A DNA stretch of 64,000 nucleotides from Cercophora sp. LCS_1 (taxonomy: Eukaryota > Ascomycota > Sordariomycetes > Sordariales > Lasiosphaeriaceae). Positions 22,035 through 33,662 of this stretch are shown one piece after another. Below the pieces are notes generated by a model. It was not told the DNA's origin and did not search any database. It saw only the letters and a list, made by a program, of their open reading frames with translations. The position numbers and the translations under genes are program-made. The stretch is from the NCBI GenBank assembly GCA_036250225.1, contig JAPZLL010000004.1, positions 682,001 to 746,000 on the forward strand. The letters run 5' to 3'. Position 1 is the first letter of the stretch, and every line of letters starts with the position of its first letter.

Positions 22035-23624
22035 ATGGCGGACCTCAACTTTCCCTTCCCGACCCAACTCTTCATCGATGGCAAGGTAGGTCAAAACTGT
22101 TGATCCCCAGCCAATTGCTATCTAATAGAGTTAGCTCGTTGATGGCCACTCTTCAACCCGTCACACTCTCCATAACCCCTTCGATAATAGCGTCATCTGC
22201 ACTGACGTCCAGTACGCCACGGCCGAGGACGCCGACCTGGCCGTAGCCGCCGCCACAACCGCCTTCACCGCCGGCTCATGGCGTTCCTTCACCGGCGCCC
22301 AGCGCGGCCAAGCCCTCCTCAAGCTCGCTGACCTCATGCTAGCCAACAGCGAAGAGCTCTGCTGGCTCGAGGGTCTCCCCATCGGAAAGCCCATGCCCAT
22401 TGCCAAGTGGGAACTACAGATCGGCGTCGACATCCTCAAGTACTACGCCGGATGGGCTGACAAGTACGCCGGCGAGTCTTATCCAGCCGATGACGGCTAC
22501 ATCAAGATCGTCAGACAAGGTTTGTTTCCCCCAAGCCCCCTAGATACAAGCCACCGGTCTAACACCTAACTCTAGAACCCCTCGGCGTCGTAGCCGGCAT
22601 CCTCCCGTGGAACGGCCCCATCGCTATCATGTGCCTCAAACTCGGTCCCGCCCTCGCAACCGGCAACACCTTGATCCTCAAGCCTTCTGAGAAAACCCCC
22701 TTTGGCGCAGTCCGTATTGCAGAACTCGCCACCTCAGCTGGTATCCTCCCGCCCGGCGTTCTTCAAGTCCTTCCCGGCGCAGGCGCCACTGGTGATCTCC
22801 TCGCTCGGCACATGGACGTCAGAAAAATCAGCTTCACGGGTAGCGTAACCACCGGTCGTCTAGTTCAAAAAGCCGCGACGGACAGTAACCTTAAGCGCGT
22901 CACGCTCGAGCTGGGAGGTAAGTCGCCCGCTATCATCTTCGATGACTGTAATTTGGAGAATGCGATCCAGTGGGCTACCATGGCCATTACTGCCAATACT
23001 GGGCAGGCGTGTTATGCCGCCAGCAGGGTGTTTGTGCAGGAAGGAATCAAGGATCGGTTCGTGGAGGGGTATGTTGCGGCCATGAAGAAGGCTGGTGAGG
23101 GATTACCGCCGTTGGCGGATCAGAAGCAGTTTGAGAGGGTGAGTGGGTTCTTTGAGAGAGATGCAGGGAAGACGGAGGTGCTTGTTGGTGGTGCGAGGTT
23201 CGGTGAAAAGGGGTGGTTCTGGGAGCCGACGGTGCTGTGGGAGCCGGAGAGGGATGCAGAGGTGTACAAGGAGGAGATTTTTGGGCCTGTGTCGGTGGTC
23301 AAGGTGTTCAAGGAGGAAGAGGAGGTGGTCAAGTGGGCCAATGAAACCGAGTATGGGTTGATGGCTGGGGTGTTTACACAGGATATCAACAGGGCGATGA
23401 GGGTGTCGGCTGCGTTGGAGAGTGGTGTTGTTGGGGTGAACTGTGTCAGTTACGTGAATGTGCAGGCGCCGTTTGGTGGAGCGAAGCAGTCTGGACTGGG
23501 GAGGGAGATGGGGCATTACGCGCTGAGGGCGTATACGGAGCCGAAGACGGTGCTTATCAAGTAAGTTTTGCCATATAATCCTGGCGAGTGGGTAGTACTG
23601 ACATTGAGTAGCATGAATTATTGA
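22035..23624 (+). CDS. NAD(P)-dependent aldehyde dehydrogenase
   Basis: Four exons (22035-22085, 22135-22519, 22576-23560, 23612-23624) give 477 residues. The last exon adds only MNY after VLIN, the usual ALDH end; reading straight through the donor would stop at TAA one residue earlier. Landmarks are in place: LGVVAGILPWNGP, the cofactor loop FTGSVTTGR, the general base Glu257 in LELGGKSP, the catalytic Cys291 in TGQACYAASR, EIFGPVSVVK, and the C-terminal PFGGAKQSGLGRE. This is a complete class of cytosolic ALDH that oxidises aldehydes to acids; the close relatives act on aliphatic or aromatic aldehydes but the substrate is not decidable. The tiny 13-base terminal exon is easily missed. Confidence 0.95.
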
Positions 23625-26600
23625 CGGGCAGCGGAGGCAATGGACTTCACTTGAGGGAGTTCATCCAGAGATATAGGTGATTTCAAACCATGAGCTGCAT
23701 TTGACCTATCAGATATTCAAAACTCCATGCGTGAGCTAATTATTAGACTAGCCCCTGCCGGCCATACCAATACTGAAACCGTGTAGGAATGAGGGCATCA
23801 CCACCCCACTTCGGGCGACAGGTCTGCGCGATCTCGAGGGTCCTCAGCCAATATTTTTCTGCAGTAATTGGCATCCATCCGGATATAGTGGTGGTTTCCG
23901 TCAATCGTAAATGCACTCTCGAACACAGGCGTGCTCCGAATGCCAGGTAGCAAGTGGGCGATGATTGACAAACCCCAGCCAGCCAATCCGGCCGGACCCC
24001 ACTTTTCCGGCAAACCCGATGCATCCCGGGCGCCAAAGCCGGAGCACGTGCATTACGCCTCTCTCCGGCCGGGGGCCCGTGCCCGAAACGCCGGAGACAA
24101 ATCGCTGCCACGGAACGACCAGATACACTGAACAAGAGAAGAAAATACATGGGGCCGAAAGGGAAATTAGGATCAAATGTATTGAACTGTGACTCATTCT
24201 TACGCCTAGCGACAGAAGCAAGCCCCCGGTCCCCCGCCAGTTTGCCCGCATACCAGCACCCCTAATAATGTCTTACTATCCCCGACAACGCCCAAGACGC
24301 CAAAACACCCATTGATTCAAATAATAGCCTGGAGAAAAAAGACCACTCAGAGCCGTGATGAAGCATCCCGCTCATCAATCTCAAACAGATCCTCATCAGT
24401 GAGCTCAATTGGATAGCAATCCGTAGAGTCTACCATCACAGCCAAGAATGTCAGGTTCACGTTGGTCTTAGGGACAACAGCGACAATCACTCACTCATGG
24501 CAGAGCTAGGCGACCAGGGCGTTCCCGACCCGGCGCCGGGACAAGCGCGGGCCACCGTTTGTTTCGCGGTCTTGGCGCGGGCCGATTTGCGGCCGGCCAC
24601 CGTCGCTTTGCCGATCCGGCCGCTCTTTCCAACCGGGTGGAATGCGGCAAAGGGAGCATCGCGCGCGAGATGCGCATTGCAGTAATCCGACCTCGACATC
24701 GTGCTCGCCGAGGATTGCAGCTGCTCAAGAGATAGTGGGGGCGGAGTTACGGCATGTTGGGACGACTGGAACGACATCTGGATGTGCAAATTTGTGGACT
24801 CCGCCGCGATGACTGCACTGCGGTCGGTCTGGGACGGGCGAGGCCTGGGATTGCTGAAATTTGTCGGGAGATGGAGACCCATCGTGAGATTCTCTGCTTG
24901 CTCAATCATGGCAGTTGAGGATTTTACAGATGAAGCGCGCATAATGGCTGGGAGAATGGAGGTAGCAAATTAGGGAGAGGAGAAGAGAGAAGCACGGTGG
25001 GAGATGGGCGGATACTGGTCTACAAAAAGGACCGGGACTGGCACAAATGTGCTCGACACTACGAGAAACGCTCCGGACCAACCCGCACAATTGCGGCAGC
25101 AAAGCACAACGGTGCCAACCCGCGAATGTAAGGGGCCTGCGGGCGAATCGGGATGGGCAATTGGGGCAGGGTGCCGGCGTGGATGTGGGAGAACGCAATG
25201 TGCCGACCCCCTGTCCCCTGGACGAGGCGCGCATGTTCGGGACGACGTGCCCTCGTGGCTACGCGCACTCCTAGACCAAGAGATCCCAAAGCAGAAACCG
25301 AATTGCAGTCGCCAAGCGGGCGGCAACGCTTGCTCGGTATCGAGTAGTGCCGAGGGAAACGATTGAGACTTGAGCTCACTGTTACCGACTGGGGAAGGCT
25401 GCGCATACCGAGCTCGCCGATGAAGTCGCGTGCCTCAAAACCGAGGCCTAGGGTGCGACAGGCACGCCAATCGCGCAATTAGGCCACGACGTAGCAGCAA
25501 GCCAAGAGGGAGGTGGCTGCGGGCGGCGGTTGTGTCGCTCCGGCATCCATCTTGTCTTGTCGCAAGCGGGTGATCGTGCTAGGTCTGCGGAAGGTTCCAG
25601 ACATCGCAAATCGCAAGGCCAGAGGGGCGGAGGGGCAGAGCAATGGAGGGGTGATTGCTGCGGAGCGGGGTCGGCGAAAGGGGCGCTCGATGGGTGGTTG
25701 CCTTTTTCTCGGGGCAAGAAGGGGCAACCGTTCCTGTCGACGTGCAGGGGTGGACGAGGGGATACGACAGCTCAGCGCAAGCGTCGACCCGACCAATCGA
25801 GCCCAGCAAGTCCCAGAGTGGGAGCCTCAGGTTGGGACTCTTCCACACCAGAAAGGCACTTCCGGCGTCTTCCCACGCCTGGACGAGCGACGAGATATCG
25901 TGGATTGTGATGGATCCTTGGAGCTGGGGCGGCCACCAGAACTGTTATTGCTGCGAGGTGCTCGGGCATGCATCCCGCGTGGCTGCCTCGTATCGACGTC
26001 GATGGGGTTTTGACGAACGCTTCCGCCGATGGGAAGGGAACGGGTCGCGTTCGAGCCGACACTGTGGGGTACGACCTTAGGTTCGCTATCAGCGGGGTCC
26101 GAGGAAAGGGCGCTGCGCAGGAGTTATGCGGGAGGTCGAATTTGTCTCATGGGAACAGCGACGAGTTACCCCGGGCAGCGGCGGTGATCCTGGCTGTATT
26201 CGTGCCGCCGAGTGGGCCATCCCAATCTCCTCAAACAAGCTTGTTCGAGAGGAAAAGGCTGGCTTGTATGCCGCCGAGTCGCGCCCCGCTCGTCGTTCAA
26301 GGATCCTCTGTTCCGTGGTTCCTTCGTTCCGCCGAAGGCAGGCATCGCGCTGTCAAATCAGGGATTGCTTCCGTCTGTGATGGCCTCTGCATAAAAGAGG
26401 GTGCGGGGGCCAATCGAGGATGTTCGTTCGGACGCGCGTCGCGGAGGGTTGGTTTGCTCGCGGTCGGAAGCCTTCGCGTCGTCCGCATGCTCGCTTGCGT
26501 TGTCACACCCACGGCATGCAATCGTGTGTCTATGAGGTCTCCGAGTAGGTCCGGGGCGGAGGAGGTCTATGCAGTCGGAGGAATGCGCAGCCGCCTAGGC

Positions 26601-27822
26601 AGTCGTCGACCTCGCCGAAGTAGGAAGAGGTAATTTGCGCAATCGCGAAAGCGGGGTTGCTGGCCTCAAGAAGGCCGAAGGCACTCTTGAAGCACTTGCA
26701 GTGAGCGAATCAAGAAAGCACAATCCGCCCGGCGTGTGATTGACAGCATTGAGGACGATGACCGGAGCGGGGGAGGCAGGGGTAATGAGGTAGTAGTCGG
26801 CGGTTGAAAAGAAGGCAAGATCAAGGCGGCGTCCTGCGTCGGGGTGCCGGAACGGGCTTGGTCGTGGTGGTTCGCAAATGGAAGTCGTGGTTCGCCACGG
26901 GTAAAACTTGGGGTGCCTGGGACTGCCAGCTCTTAGAAAGTGCGAGCGGGCTGGGATGGATGGAATTTGCGAGCGAAACTTACCCAAGAGCTTGCGCATT
27001 TTGATCGCATGGTTGGCATGGTTGGCGCCGAAGCAACTGCTCGATTCGAACATCGGACATCTCGTCGAGGGCGCGCGGGGAAACTGCATCGCCATATATG
27101 CTTGCTATTTGGAGGGCCACACGAAAAGACAACATGTTTCGGTGCAATTGTCGCCCGCTTCTCGTCGCGCATCCCGGCCCGTTGTGACAGGGGTGTGGCC
27201 CCACCAGCGGACCCTCGGTTGATTGGTGGCCCGCGAGGAAACCCAAGCCCCTCCATTGCGCATACCAGCCCTATGGGCGCAGACACGAACGAGTGCGTGC
27301 GTTCTGCTCAGGAGACACATTTTGCGAAAAACAACAGTTCGATCATCGTCGACGAGACGGCTCCCGCCATGGCCACGAGCCCCCAACGTGGCTCGCACCA
27401 GTTGGTGGGAGCGGACCCAGTGGATCTATGAGCTCCCGTCCCATACAACAACCTGGAAACCTCCCGGCTGTTTCTCCTTCTGGAAATGTGCTGCTCCTGG
27501 AATGGAGACAGCAGCCCTACCAAGATGTTCCTCACCCTGGACAGTTGCTGAGATGCCTGTCTGCGGGGGACTCGTCGACCTGCCTGACGGTGGTCGGCCA
27601 ATATACGCCCCGGCGCCGTCTTCCTCTGGTTTGGCTGGCTTGGCTTCAATGGTGGGTCGGCCGTCGGTGCCAACATGAGGAGCGACACAATGAATCAATA
27701 GCTTCCAGCTTCTCGCCCTCGCATATTCCTTCGCTCATCCACGAATAACCGATGGAGGCCATGGCGCTCATGTCCTGAATATGACATAAAACTGTTCCCA
27801 GCGCTGGCTCGACCATCAAATC
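23625..27822. other. Gene-poor stretch, about 4.2 kb
   Basis: No gene I can support. The sequence is GC-rich in 24.0-27.3 kb with many overlapping frames of 80-220 codons on both strands that are rich in Arg, Ser, Pro and Gly and carry no motifs, as expected by chance in GC-rich DNA. The one protein-like fragment is on the minus strand at about 24480-24355, reading VNLTFLAVMVDSTDCYPIEL and ELTDEDLFEIDERDASS before a stop; it has no start and no clear upstream exon. Part of the right-hand end is probably promoter and long leader of the zinc-finger gene. Confidence 0.45.
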
Positions 27823-29080
27823 TTGCAACAACACAACAACAAAACGCTCAGCCAGACCCCCGGCTTTGTTGGGGGTAAAGAACTCACCTCCACAACAATG
27901 ATGACCAAAATCAAGCGCAGCGCCAGTGCTGCCCCTGCAGACAGAAAACCGTCAACAGAGGAGCTGACACGCACTCTGATTGAAAGCCCCAAAGCCCACT
28001 CACCCGAGAACGAAACCAACGGTGGCGGAATTTGCACTTCTTGGAAGCCGCTCTCAAACACCTTTGGCTCTGCTTCACACGAAACCTATCTGGAAAAACT
28101 CACATCAACTAAGACCGTGGATCTCTGTCTCTCGTGGGACGCCGGGCCGGACTTCTGCCACTTTCCACTGCGAATGCTCGATGATCTCGCTCAAAAGGAC
28201 CCCATCTCAAGCCCGGAAAAAAACCACGAGCTCGATCCCTGGCCCCCTACGACGCTGGATACTTTCAGCGTCCCAATGACTTTGCCTGCCCGAGACACGA
28301 ACTTCCTCGAAGAGCCCATTTTAGACTGGCAGGGTCACCAACAAGAGCGAGACGTCTACCACGAGACCGATCCCCCAGCATATCTTCCACACTACACCCT
28401 CAACTCCAACTACGGGTCGCTTCTCTATGACTTCGAACGCTACAGAGACCCATACGGGCCCCGTGCTATCAGCCCAGCGTCAAGCGCCACGTTGACTCCC
28501 AACTTGGGCCATAAAAGCCCCCCAAAGTCCGAAAGGGGAATCGAATCTCCACCTCCATCGCCAAACGCATCTTCAACAAAGTCATGGGACTGCCCAGAAT
28601 GTGGAAAACACTTCAGCGAAAGATCAGTCCTCAGGTTAGTTCAAGTTTTACGCTTCTCGGTCCCCGGAACACGCAAACTGCTCTCCTGGCAATAACTGGG
28701 TTGGGCACCCTGCGGCTGAGACGTCCCGTCTCTAACTCGAACTGTGTAGGAAACATTTACGATATCACATTCGGCCATTCGGTTGTCCTACATGCAAAAA
28801 GGGATTCTCGGTGGCAAAGGATTTACGACGACACCAACAGACCCGCGGCCACGGCGGACAGGACGTCAAGGAACTACTTGCCTGCCAAGTCGAGGGGTGC
28901 GACTTCAAGTTTAACCCATGTAGGAAGGACGCATACAAGCGCCATTGCAGGTTAGTCCACGAAGCAAAGACGGGGAGAGACCCAAAAATGGGGAAAAGGT
29001 CGGATCGGAGGGTAAAGGTTTCGTTGAAGGAATCTGACAGGATATCTGTGCATTTATCGTTGTCTGATCTCATATCATAG
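27823..29080 (+). CDS. C2H2 zinc-finger protein
   Basis: Two exons, 27823-28634 and 28750-29080, give 380 residues; a second in-frame ATG pair at 27898 is also possible as start. The first 250 residues are disordered, Ser/Pro/Thr-rich. The intron splits the first zinc finger, CPECGKHFSERSVLR joined to KHLRYH; it is followed by CPTCKKGFSVAKDLRRHQQT ending in RGH, and by a third with wider Cys spacing (CQVEGC...HCRLVH). The tail is basic and Ser-rich. Three consecutive fingers with normal Cys/His ligands suggest DNA binding and a regulatory role in the nucleus; the target is unknown. The 115-base intron is longer than others in the window. Confidence 0.85.
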
Positions 29081-29457
29081 TTTTAGTTTTGCGCGTCTTG
29101 AAGTATACTCTTCTCTTGTTTGGGTGTTTTCTTGCAGATAGTTATTTTCTCCTCCAATCACTACAACTCCGTTGCCAATGTTCAGCTCACTATTCCTTGA
29201 CGTGGCAAACACATACTTCCGTATAGCAACAACGCTACTTGAGGTAAATAGGACGTTAGTGCCATTGATAGCGCTCATGGCCACGGGGAGTCTCCCGTCA
29301 TTGGCTCCTTCCTGCAGCGGGCACGCCAAATATGCACGCTTTCCTTCCAGGTTCCAGCCGCACAACGCGAATCCATTGACCAACTCGGGACCAACCTTCC
29401 CCCAGCATCCGAGTTTGAGACCGACATCACTGCCATAAAAGAAATTCTGGCTGAGAG
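29081..29457. other. Intergenic spacer
   Basis: Between the zinc-finger gene and the HET gene on the same strand. Small frames only; probably promoter of the HET gene. Confidence 0.4.
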
Positions 29458-31650
29458 ATGATTAGCAATCTCTACGATTTGTGCCCGCTGGGTGACGAAG
29501 CTGACGCAATTCGCCTTTTGCGACTCGATGCATCGACAGATCCCGCTCGACCACTCACCGCCACTCTCTACGCAACGTCGCTCGCCGAGTCCAAGGGCAA
29601 GTATGAGGCCTTGTCGTATTGCTGGGGAGACGAGTCCCAGCGCAGCTCCGTTCTCGTCAATGTTCAGGATAGTGGGCAGGGACACGGAACAAAGGAGGTC
29701 GCCGTCTCCATCACGCGGAGCCTCGCCGAAGCCCTCGTCGACCTCCGGCTCACAAATGACGACCGAGTCCTCTGGGCAGACGCAATATGCATCAATCAGA
29801 GTGACAATGTTGAGAAATCTACGCAGGTACGGCAGATGCTCCAAGTCTACGAATCCTCAAGACGCACCGTGGCGTATCTTGGTCGCGACATGAGCGGGCT
29901 CCAAGCGGCCATTGCGCACATGGACTATCTGTGGGCGTCTATCGACTATCCCAGGGTCCGGGGAAACGGATTAAGTGCCGTATGGCATCCGGCCAAGGGT
30001 CTGGTACGCGCCCCGGAAGACCTTGATGCGCTCAACCAGCTTGTATCGGAGGGCGTCCGAACCCCCTTCGTCACCGCAGCGTTGCTCCCTGAGCCGGATG
30101 CAGACGCCATGGCGCCGCGGAATCTCAACCGCGAGGAGGGAGTTTTGGCCTCCCCCGCGGACATCGAAGCCGCCTGGACCAAATGGTTCTCGCTTCCTTG
30201 GTTCACACGTGCTTGGACGACCCAAGAGTTTGTCGGGGCACCCAATGTTTTGCTTCAGCTCGGCCCCGGTGCCGTGAGCTTCGGCCTATTCGATATGCGT
30301 TTGCTGCTCGAAATTCTCCAGAAAAACAAGGCCAAGGAACCGGCGTCGATGCTCCTCGATCACATTCTTGGCTGCGGAGGCGCTATGAAGATGCTGCAGA
30401 TGTGGAATCTCAAGGACTCGCGGGACTTGCGCATCGGCGAAGCGTATTTTCGTTTTGAGTCTGCGGCGCAGTACACATCCACGCCCACAATTAACGCAAA
30501 GGACCCCCGTGACAGGCTGTGGGCGCTCCTAAGCTTGACTGGGGACCGCAGCGAGCCAGCGCTTCAGGCTGACTACGATCTCGACGTGAAGGAGGTATAC
30601 GGCCGCTTTAGTCGCCACATCGTGTCCCAGGGGGACCTCTTCCGCTTGCTCAGCGTCGCGCCCCACACGTCGGAGAATATGCCATCGTGGGGTCTGACGA
30701 ACGGAGAATGTGTGCCTGGCCAGTATTTGTCCGCTTTCCAGGCGCATCTTCCCAGAACCGCCATATCAGAATTCCTGGAAGGCAAGCCTACAAAGTCATT
30801 GCCTGTCTTCAACGATGATGGCACCAGACTTCGCGTTCCCGCTGTGCTAGCCGACCGCATCGAGTGGTTGAGCCCTCAACTCCCCGACTACAAACCGACC
30901 GCCCTCGGCAATATCTTTCAGACACACCCAATACTTGACGCCATCATTCAGTCGATCGACGAAGCCGCGGCCGCCTCCTTCTTTCTCCTCCCTCCAGAAT
31001 CCCCTGGCAGGACTCTGATAGACTTCTTTCGGGGGCTTACCTTTCGTTGCGACCCCGACAGCGTGTATCTTCCCGGTGGCAAGGCTGCTTACAGCGCCAA
31101 ATGGGACGGCTACCTCCGCGCATGGCTTGAAAGCACGGCGCTGGCGATCAAAATTTCCAACCAACATCAGGTGGACTGGCTGGCAGACGTCTCGTCCATC
31201 TTGTCGACTCTCTCGCTCATATCCATGGACCTATCTGCATTACGCCACTCCGCATTCTTCAAGATGGTCCAACAGGAGGGATGGCCGATGGACATGGTCC
31301 AGGGCGCTGGGCGTTCCTTGGAGCCTCCAACTGATGGGGATTATGAAGATGGTTCGGCTCTGTTTGAGAAGCTACAGCGTTTTATGCCTGTTATTTGGCA
31401 TTACTTTGGGATGCGGGTCAGGTATTGGACACTTCGCAGGGTCGGCAGGAGCCGGCGCGGCTATCTTTGCAATCTGGACCCAAGAGCGCAGATCGGGGAT
31501 TATATCGCACTGATGGAGTATAATTCAGCCACAGTCCTTCGAGAGAAGGAAAAGGGTGTGTTTAGGATTGTGGGGCATGCTTATGTTCACCGATCACAGG
31601 AGGGCGCGAAGATGGATGGGTTGGAGGCTGAGGAGATTTGGCTCTGCTAA
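29458..31650 (+). CDS. HET-domain protein
   Basis: One intact exon, 730 residues. The N-terminus reads DAIRLLRLD, then the three hallmark HET blocks: KYEALSYCWGDE near 48-59, RVLWADAICINQSDNVEKST near 101-121, and WFTRAWTTQEF near 245. Between the second and third blocks sits an insertion of about 100 residues. The region with NAKDPRDRLWALLSLTG and DYDLDVKEVYGRFSRHIV is also standard, and the C-terminus has RVRYWTLRRVGRSRRGYLCN and the usual closing beta segment. HET domains are TIR-like effector domains; several trigger heterokaryon incompatibility and cell death. Whether this copy does so is inferred from family only. Confidence 0.93.
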   Translation: MISNLYDLCPLGDEADAIRLLRLDASTDPARPLTATLYATSLAESKGKYEALSYCWGDESQRSSVLVNVQDSGQGHGTKEVAVSITRSLAEALVDLRLTNDDRVLWADAICINQSDNVEKSTQVRQMLQVYESSRRTVAYLGRDMSGLQAAIAHMDYLWASIDYPRVRGNGLSAVWHPAKGLVRAPEDLDALNQLVSEGVRTPFVTAALLPEPDADAMAPRNLNREEGVLASPADIEAAWTKWFSLPWFTRAWTTQEFVGAPNVLLQLGPGAVSFGLFDMRLLLEILQKNKAKEPASMLLDHILGCGGAMKMLQMWNLKDSRDLRIGEAYFRFESAAQYTSTPTINAKDPRDRLWALLSLTGDRSEPALQADYDLDVKEVYGRFSRHIVSQGDLFRLLSVAPHTSENMPSWGLTNGECVPGQYLSAFQAHLPRTAISEFLEGKPTKSLPVFNDDGTRLRVPAVLADRIEWLSPQLPDYKPTALGNIFQTHPILDAIIQSIDEAAAASFFLLPPESPGRTLIDFFRGLTFRCDPDSVYLPGGKAAYSAKWDGYLRAWLESTALAIKISNQHQVDWLADVSSILSTLSLISMDLSALRHSAFFKMVQQEGWPMDMVQGAGRSLEPPTDGDYEDGSALFEKLQRFMPVIWHYFGMRVRYWTLRRVGRSRRGYLCNLDPRAQIGDYIALMEYNSATVLREKEKGVFRIVGHAYVHRSQEGAKMDGLEAEEIWLC

Positions 31651-32447
31651 AGTTATCGGTCATACATGATCGATATAGGGGGCCATCTAGGCTTAGCTTT
31701 GAATATCGGCTCGCATCGGTCAGTTGACCTTGGAATTACCTTGCTCATTCAGTTCACTGCCCAGATATCATCCAAGAACTCCCTCGCCGAGTTCTAGTCA
31801 TTAAATGCCACTAATGATAGACTCCCACGCATCTTCGCATTGGACATCAGAACCTTCTCACCACGGGCCACAATTCTTGACCCCATCACACCGAAGTGCC
31901 CGACTCCCCGGAAAGACAAGTGTTGATCTCGAGCTGAACCACGGTGGACTCGGCGTCCTCCGGACATTGGCACATGCCCTTGCCCAAGCTCTTCAGATCA
32001 TCTGGGAAGATTCGGGAGCCGGGATAAAGAACCAATTCGGCGGTGCTTTGCGATGCGCCGTCCACAGAGTCGACAACGGCCTTTTTTGTCCCGGTATTTG
32101 TGACCGCGACTTGCGAAACAACGGCCGCAAAAGTGAACGCCACCTTTGATTGGGACGTAGGCAGCCATGGCGCTGCGGATCGTTGGTTCGCTTGGTGTGA
32201 ATCCTTTTGCCGTGCTGCGCCATTGTTTGGATCGTGTTCGTCTGCCAACGTAGCCAATGCTTTACGCGAACCAAAAAAAACCTTTGGGAAGTTTGCGCTC
32301 GAGGGGGGATGTTGTTTGGACTAAACATGGGAGGAGGGGGAGGTCGCAAAGTACCGTGATGTTGGAAGTGCAACTCTTGATGAGACTGAGGAGGGGAAAG
32401 CGCAACCATGTCAGACAGACTTCTCACGCTTGATATCAGTGGATCCT
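31651..32447. other. Intergenic region, about 800 bases
   Basis: Convergent spacer between the HET gene and the small secreted-protein gene. A minus-strand frame at 31886-32257 reads FAAVVSQVAVTNTG and CQCPEDAESTVVQLEINTCL, which could be a remnant of a small secreted protein, but it has no clear signal peptide or start. I leave it unannotated as a gene. Confidence 0.35.
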
Positions 32448-33033
32448 TCAAGTCGAGCAAAGGCAGACCTCAATAGAGCTGGGTTGATTACCAGTCGCCA
32501 ACCCAGCGCAAGCGCTGCCTATCGTGCAGCCCTTGAAAACGACATTGGAGTAGAGGTCGGCGAGTCCGAGGGCGAACTCGCTGTGTGAGAAGACAACATA
32601 ATTCGCCTGGTCAAGGTTTGTAATGACCGGGGAAGAAGCGGTGAGCAGATCATTATTGAGAGTGATGATGCTGGTGGCTAGGGCACCCGCATTCTCTTTA
32701 ATGAACTGCATGCGAATGGGTGAGTAAGGTAACACCGAGGGACTTGAAAGGACGGAGTTTCAGGGGCTGAATGGCTGCACGCTACATACCTTGAGTGAGC
32801 CTACATACCTTGAGTGAGCCTGAGCCTGCACCCGGTAGGAATAAGACGCGTGAAGTGGAGCCAATCTCGTTGGCCTTGTTTGCTATGACCCCGGCGAGAG
32901 CTATGCCGCTGTTGAGCCGGTCGACAGTTTGGGCAGAAGTCAAGACGCAGTTTGCGGCGTTGGTAAGGAGGATGATGCCCGTGACGAGCTGGGCCAGAGA
33001 AGGCAAGGAGTAGGTTCTGTTGCAGTTGAGCAT
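32448..33033 (-). CDS. Small secreted protein with duplicated splice donor
   Basis: Two exons, 33033-32809 and 32705-32448, give 160 residues in phase. The N-terminus has a hydrophobic stretch after a short polar lead (LAQLVTGIILLTNAANC), read as a signal peptide. The rest is helical with regular Leu/Ala/Ile spacing (FIKENAGALATSIITLNNDL; ASSPVITNLDQANYVVF) and two Cys pairs near the end (CTIGSAC, CLC), loosely resembling fungal hydrophobic-surface-binding/cell-wall proteins, but I would not assign the family. The donor CTCAAG/GTATGT occurs twice in a 19-base tandem repeat (32782-32800 and 32801-32819); only the first copy met by the transcript, at 32808, keeps the frame. Confidence 0.6.
32782..32819. 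repeat. 19-base tandem duplication across a splice donor
   Basis: The unit CTACATACCTTGAGTGAGC occurs twice head to tail with no mismatch. On the minus strand each copy contains AAG/GTATGTAG, so the exon end and donor of the small secreted-protein gene are both duplicated. Because 19 is not a multiple of three, use of the inner donor would shift the frame of exon 2. Confidence 0.95.
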
Positions 33034-33662
33034 TTTAACGGAGAAGATGGCTTGAAGAGTAAGATGAAGAGTTGGGTGGATGTGTGAGATTTCGAGGCAT
33101 CACGGCTTTTCTCCAGGCCTTTATTTGCTACGTCTTCCTGGTTAGAATCAAGTTCCCACCATCGGATCGGACCATAGACTGAAGAGCTTTCCAAGACGAA
33201 AAGGACTGGCCTTCCGATCGGAGAAGCTGCGGAGCCGCAACCTATCAATACGGTATGGTCAAGCCATCGGGGAAAGGGCGAAGCTCGAAAGTCCTGATCG
33301 TGAGTTTGGTTTGCCAATGGCGGGCATTTCCGTGCTTCTTGTGTCTCCTCATCTCGCATCAGTGCAACCCGAAAGTCGATCCAGTCTGGTACGATCGAGA
33401 CTATCGAAAGAAACAATTGCTCCGATAGGGAGGCTCGAGAAGTGGGAGGAGAAAGAACGTCTATGACATCAGCATTGAACAAGTTATCCCAAGTTTGTTA
33501 TCTTTAACTATCATCTAATTACTCATTACCAGAACAAGCTGTAACTTCAATCTCATTATCTTCGCCGTTGTATTCCAGACAACCAAATACCCATTACCAT
33601 CAAGGCAGTTGACGTGATCTATCCAAGACCCGTGACCCAGGACCCAGTCCAAATTGTACCCA
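33034..33662. other. Intergenic region
   Basis: Promoter side of the small secreted-protein gene and 3' side of the MARVEL-like gene. A 180-codon minus frame (32940-33482) overlaps exon 1 of that gene in another frame and has no motif. Nothing else seen. Confidence 0.4.

Noticed and set aside
26595..27095. 166-codon minus-strand frame
   Set aside because: No motif, no splice logic, overlaps several equally long frames on the other strand.
31886..32257. Possible small cyanovirin-like or other secreted protein on the minus strand
   Set aside because: The ELEINTCL-like segment is suggestive but there is no signal peptide, the C-terminal part ends too early and no intron rescues it.
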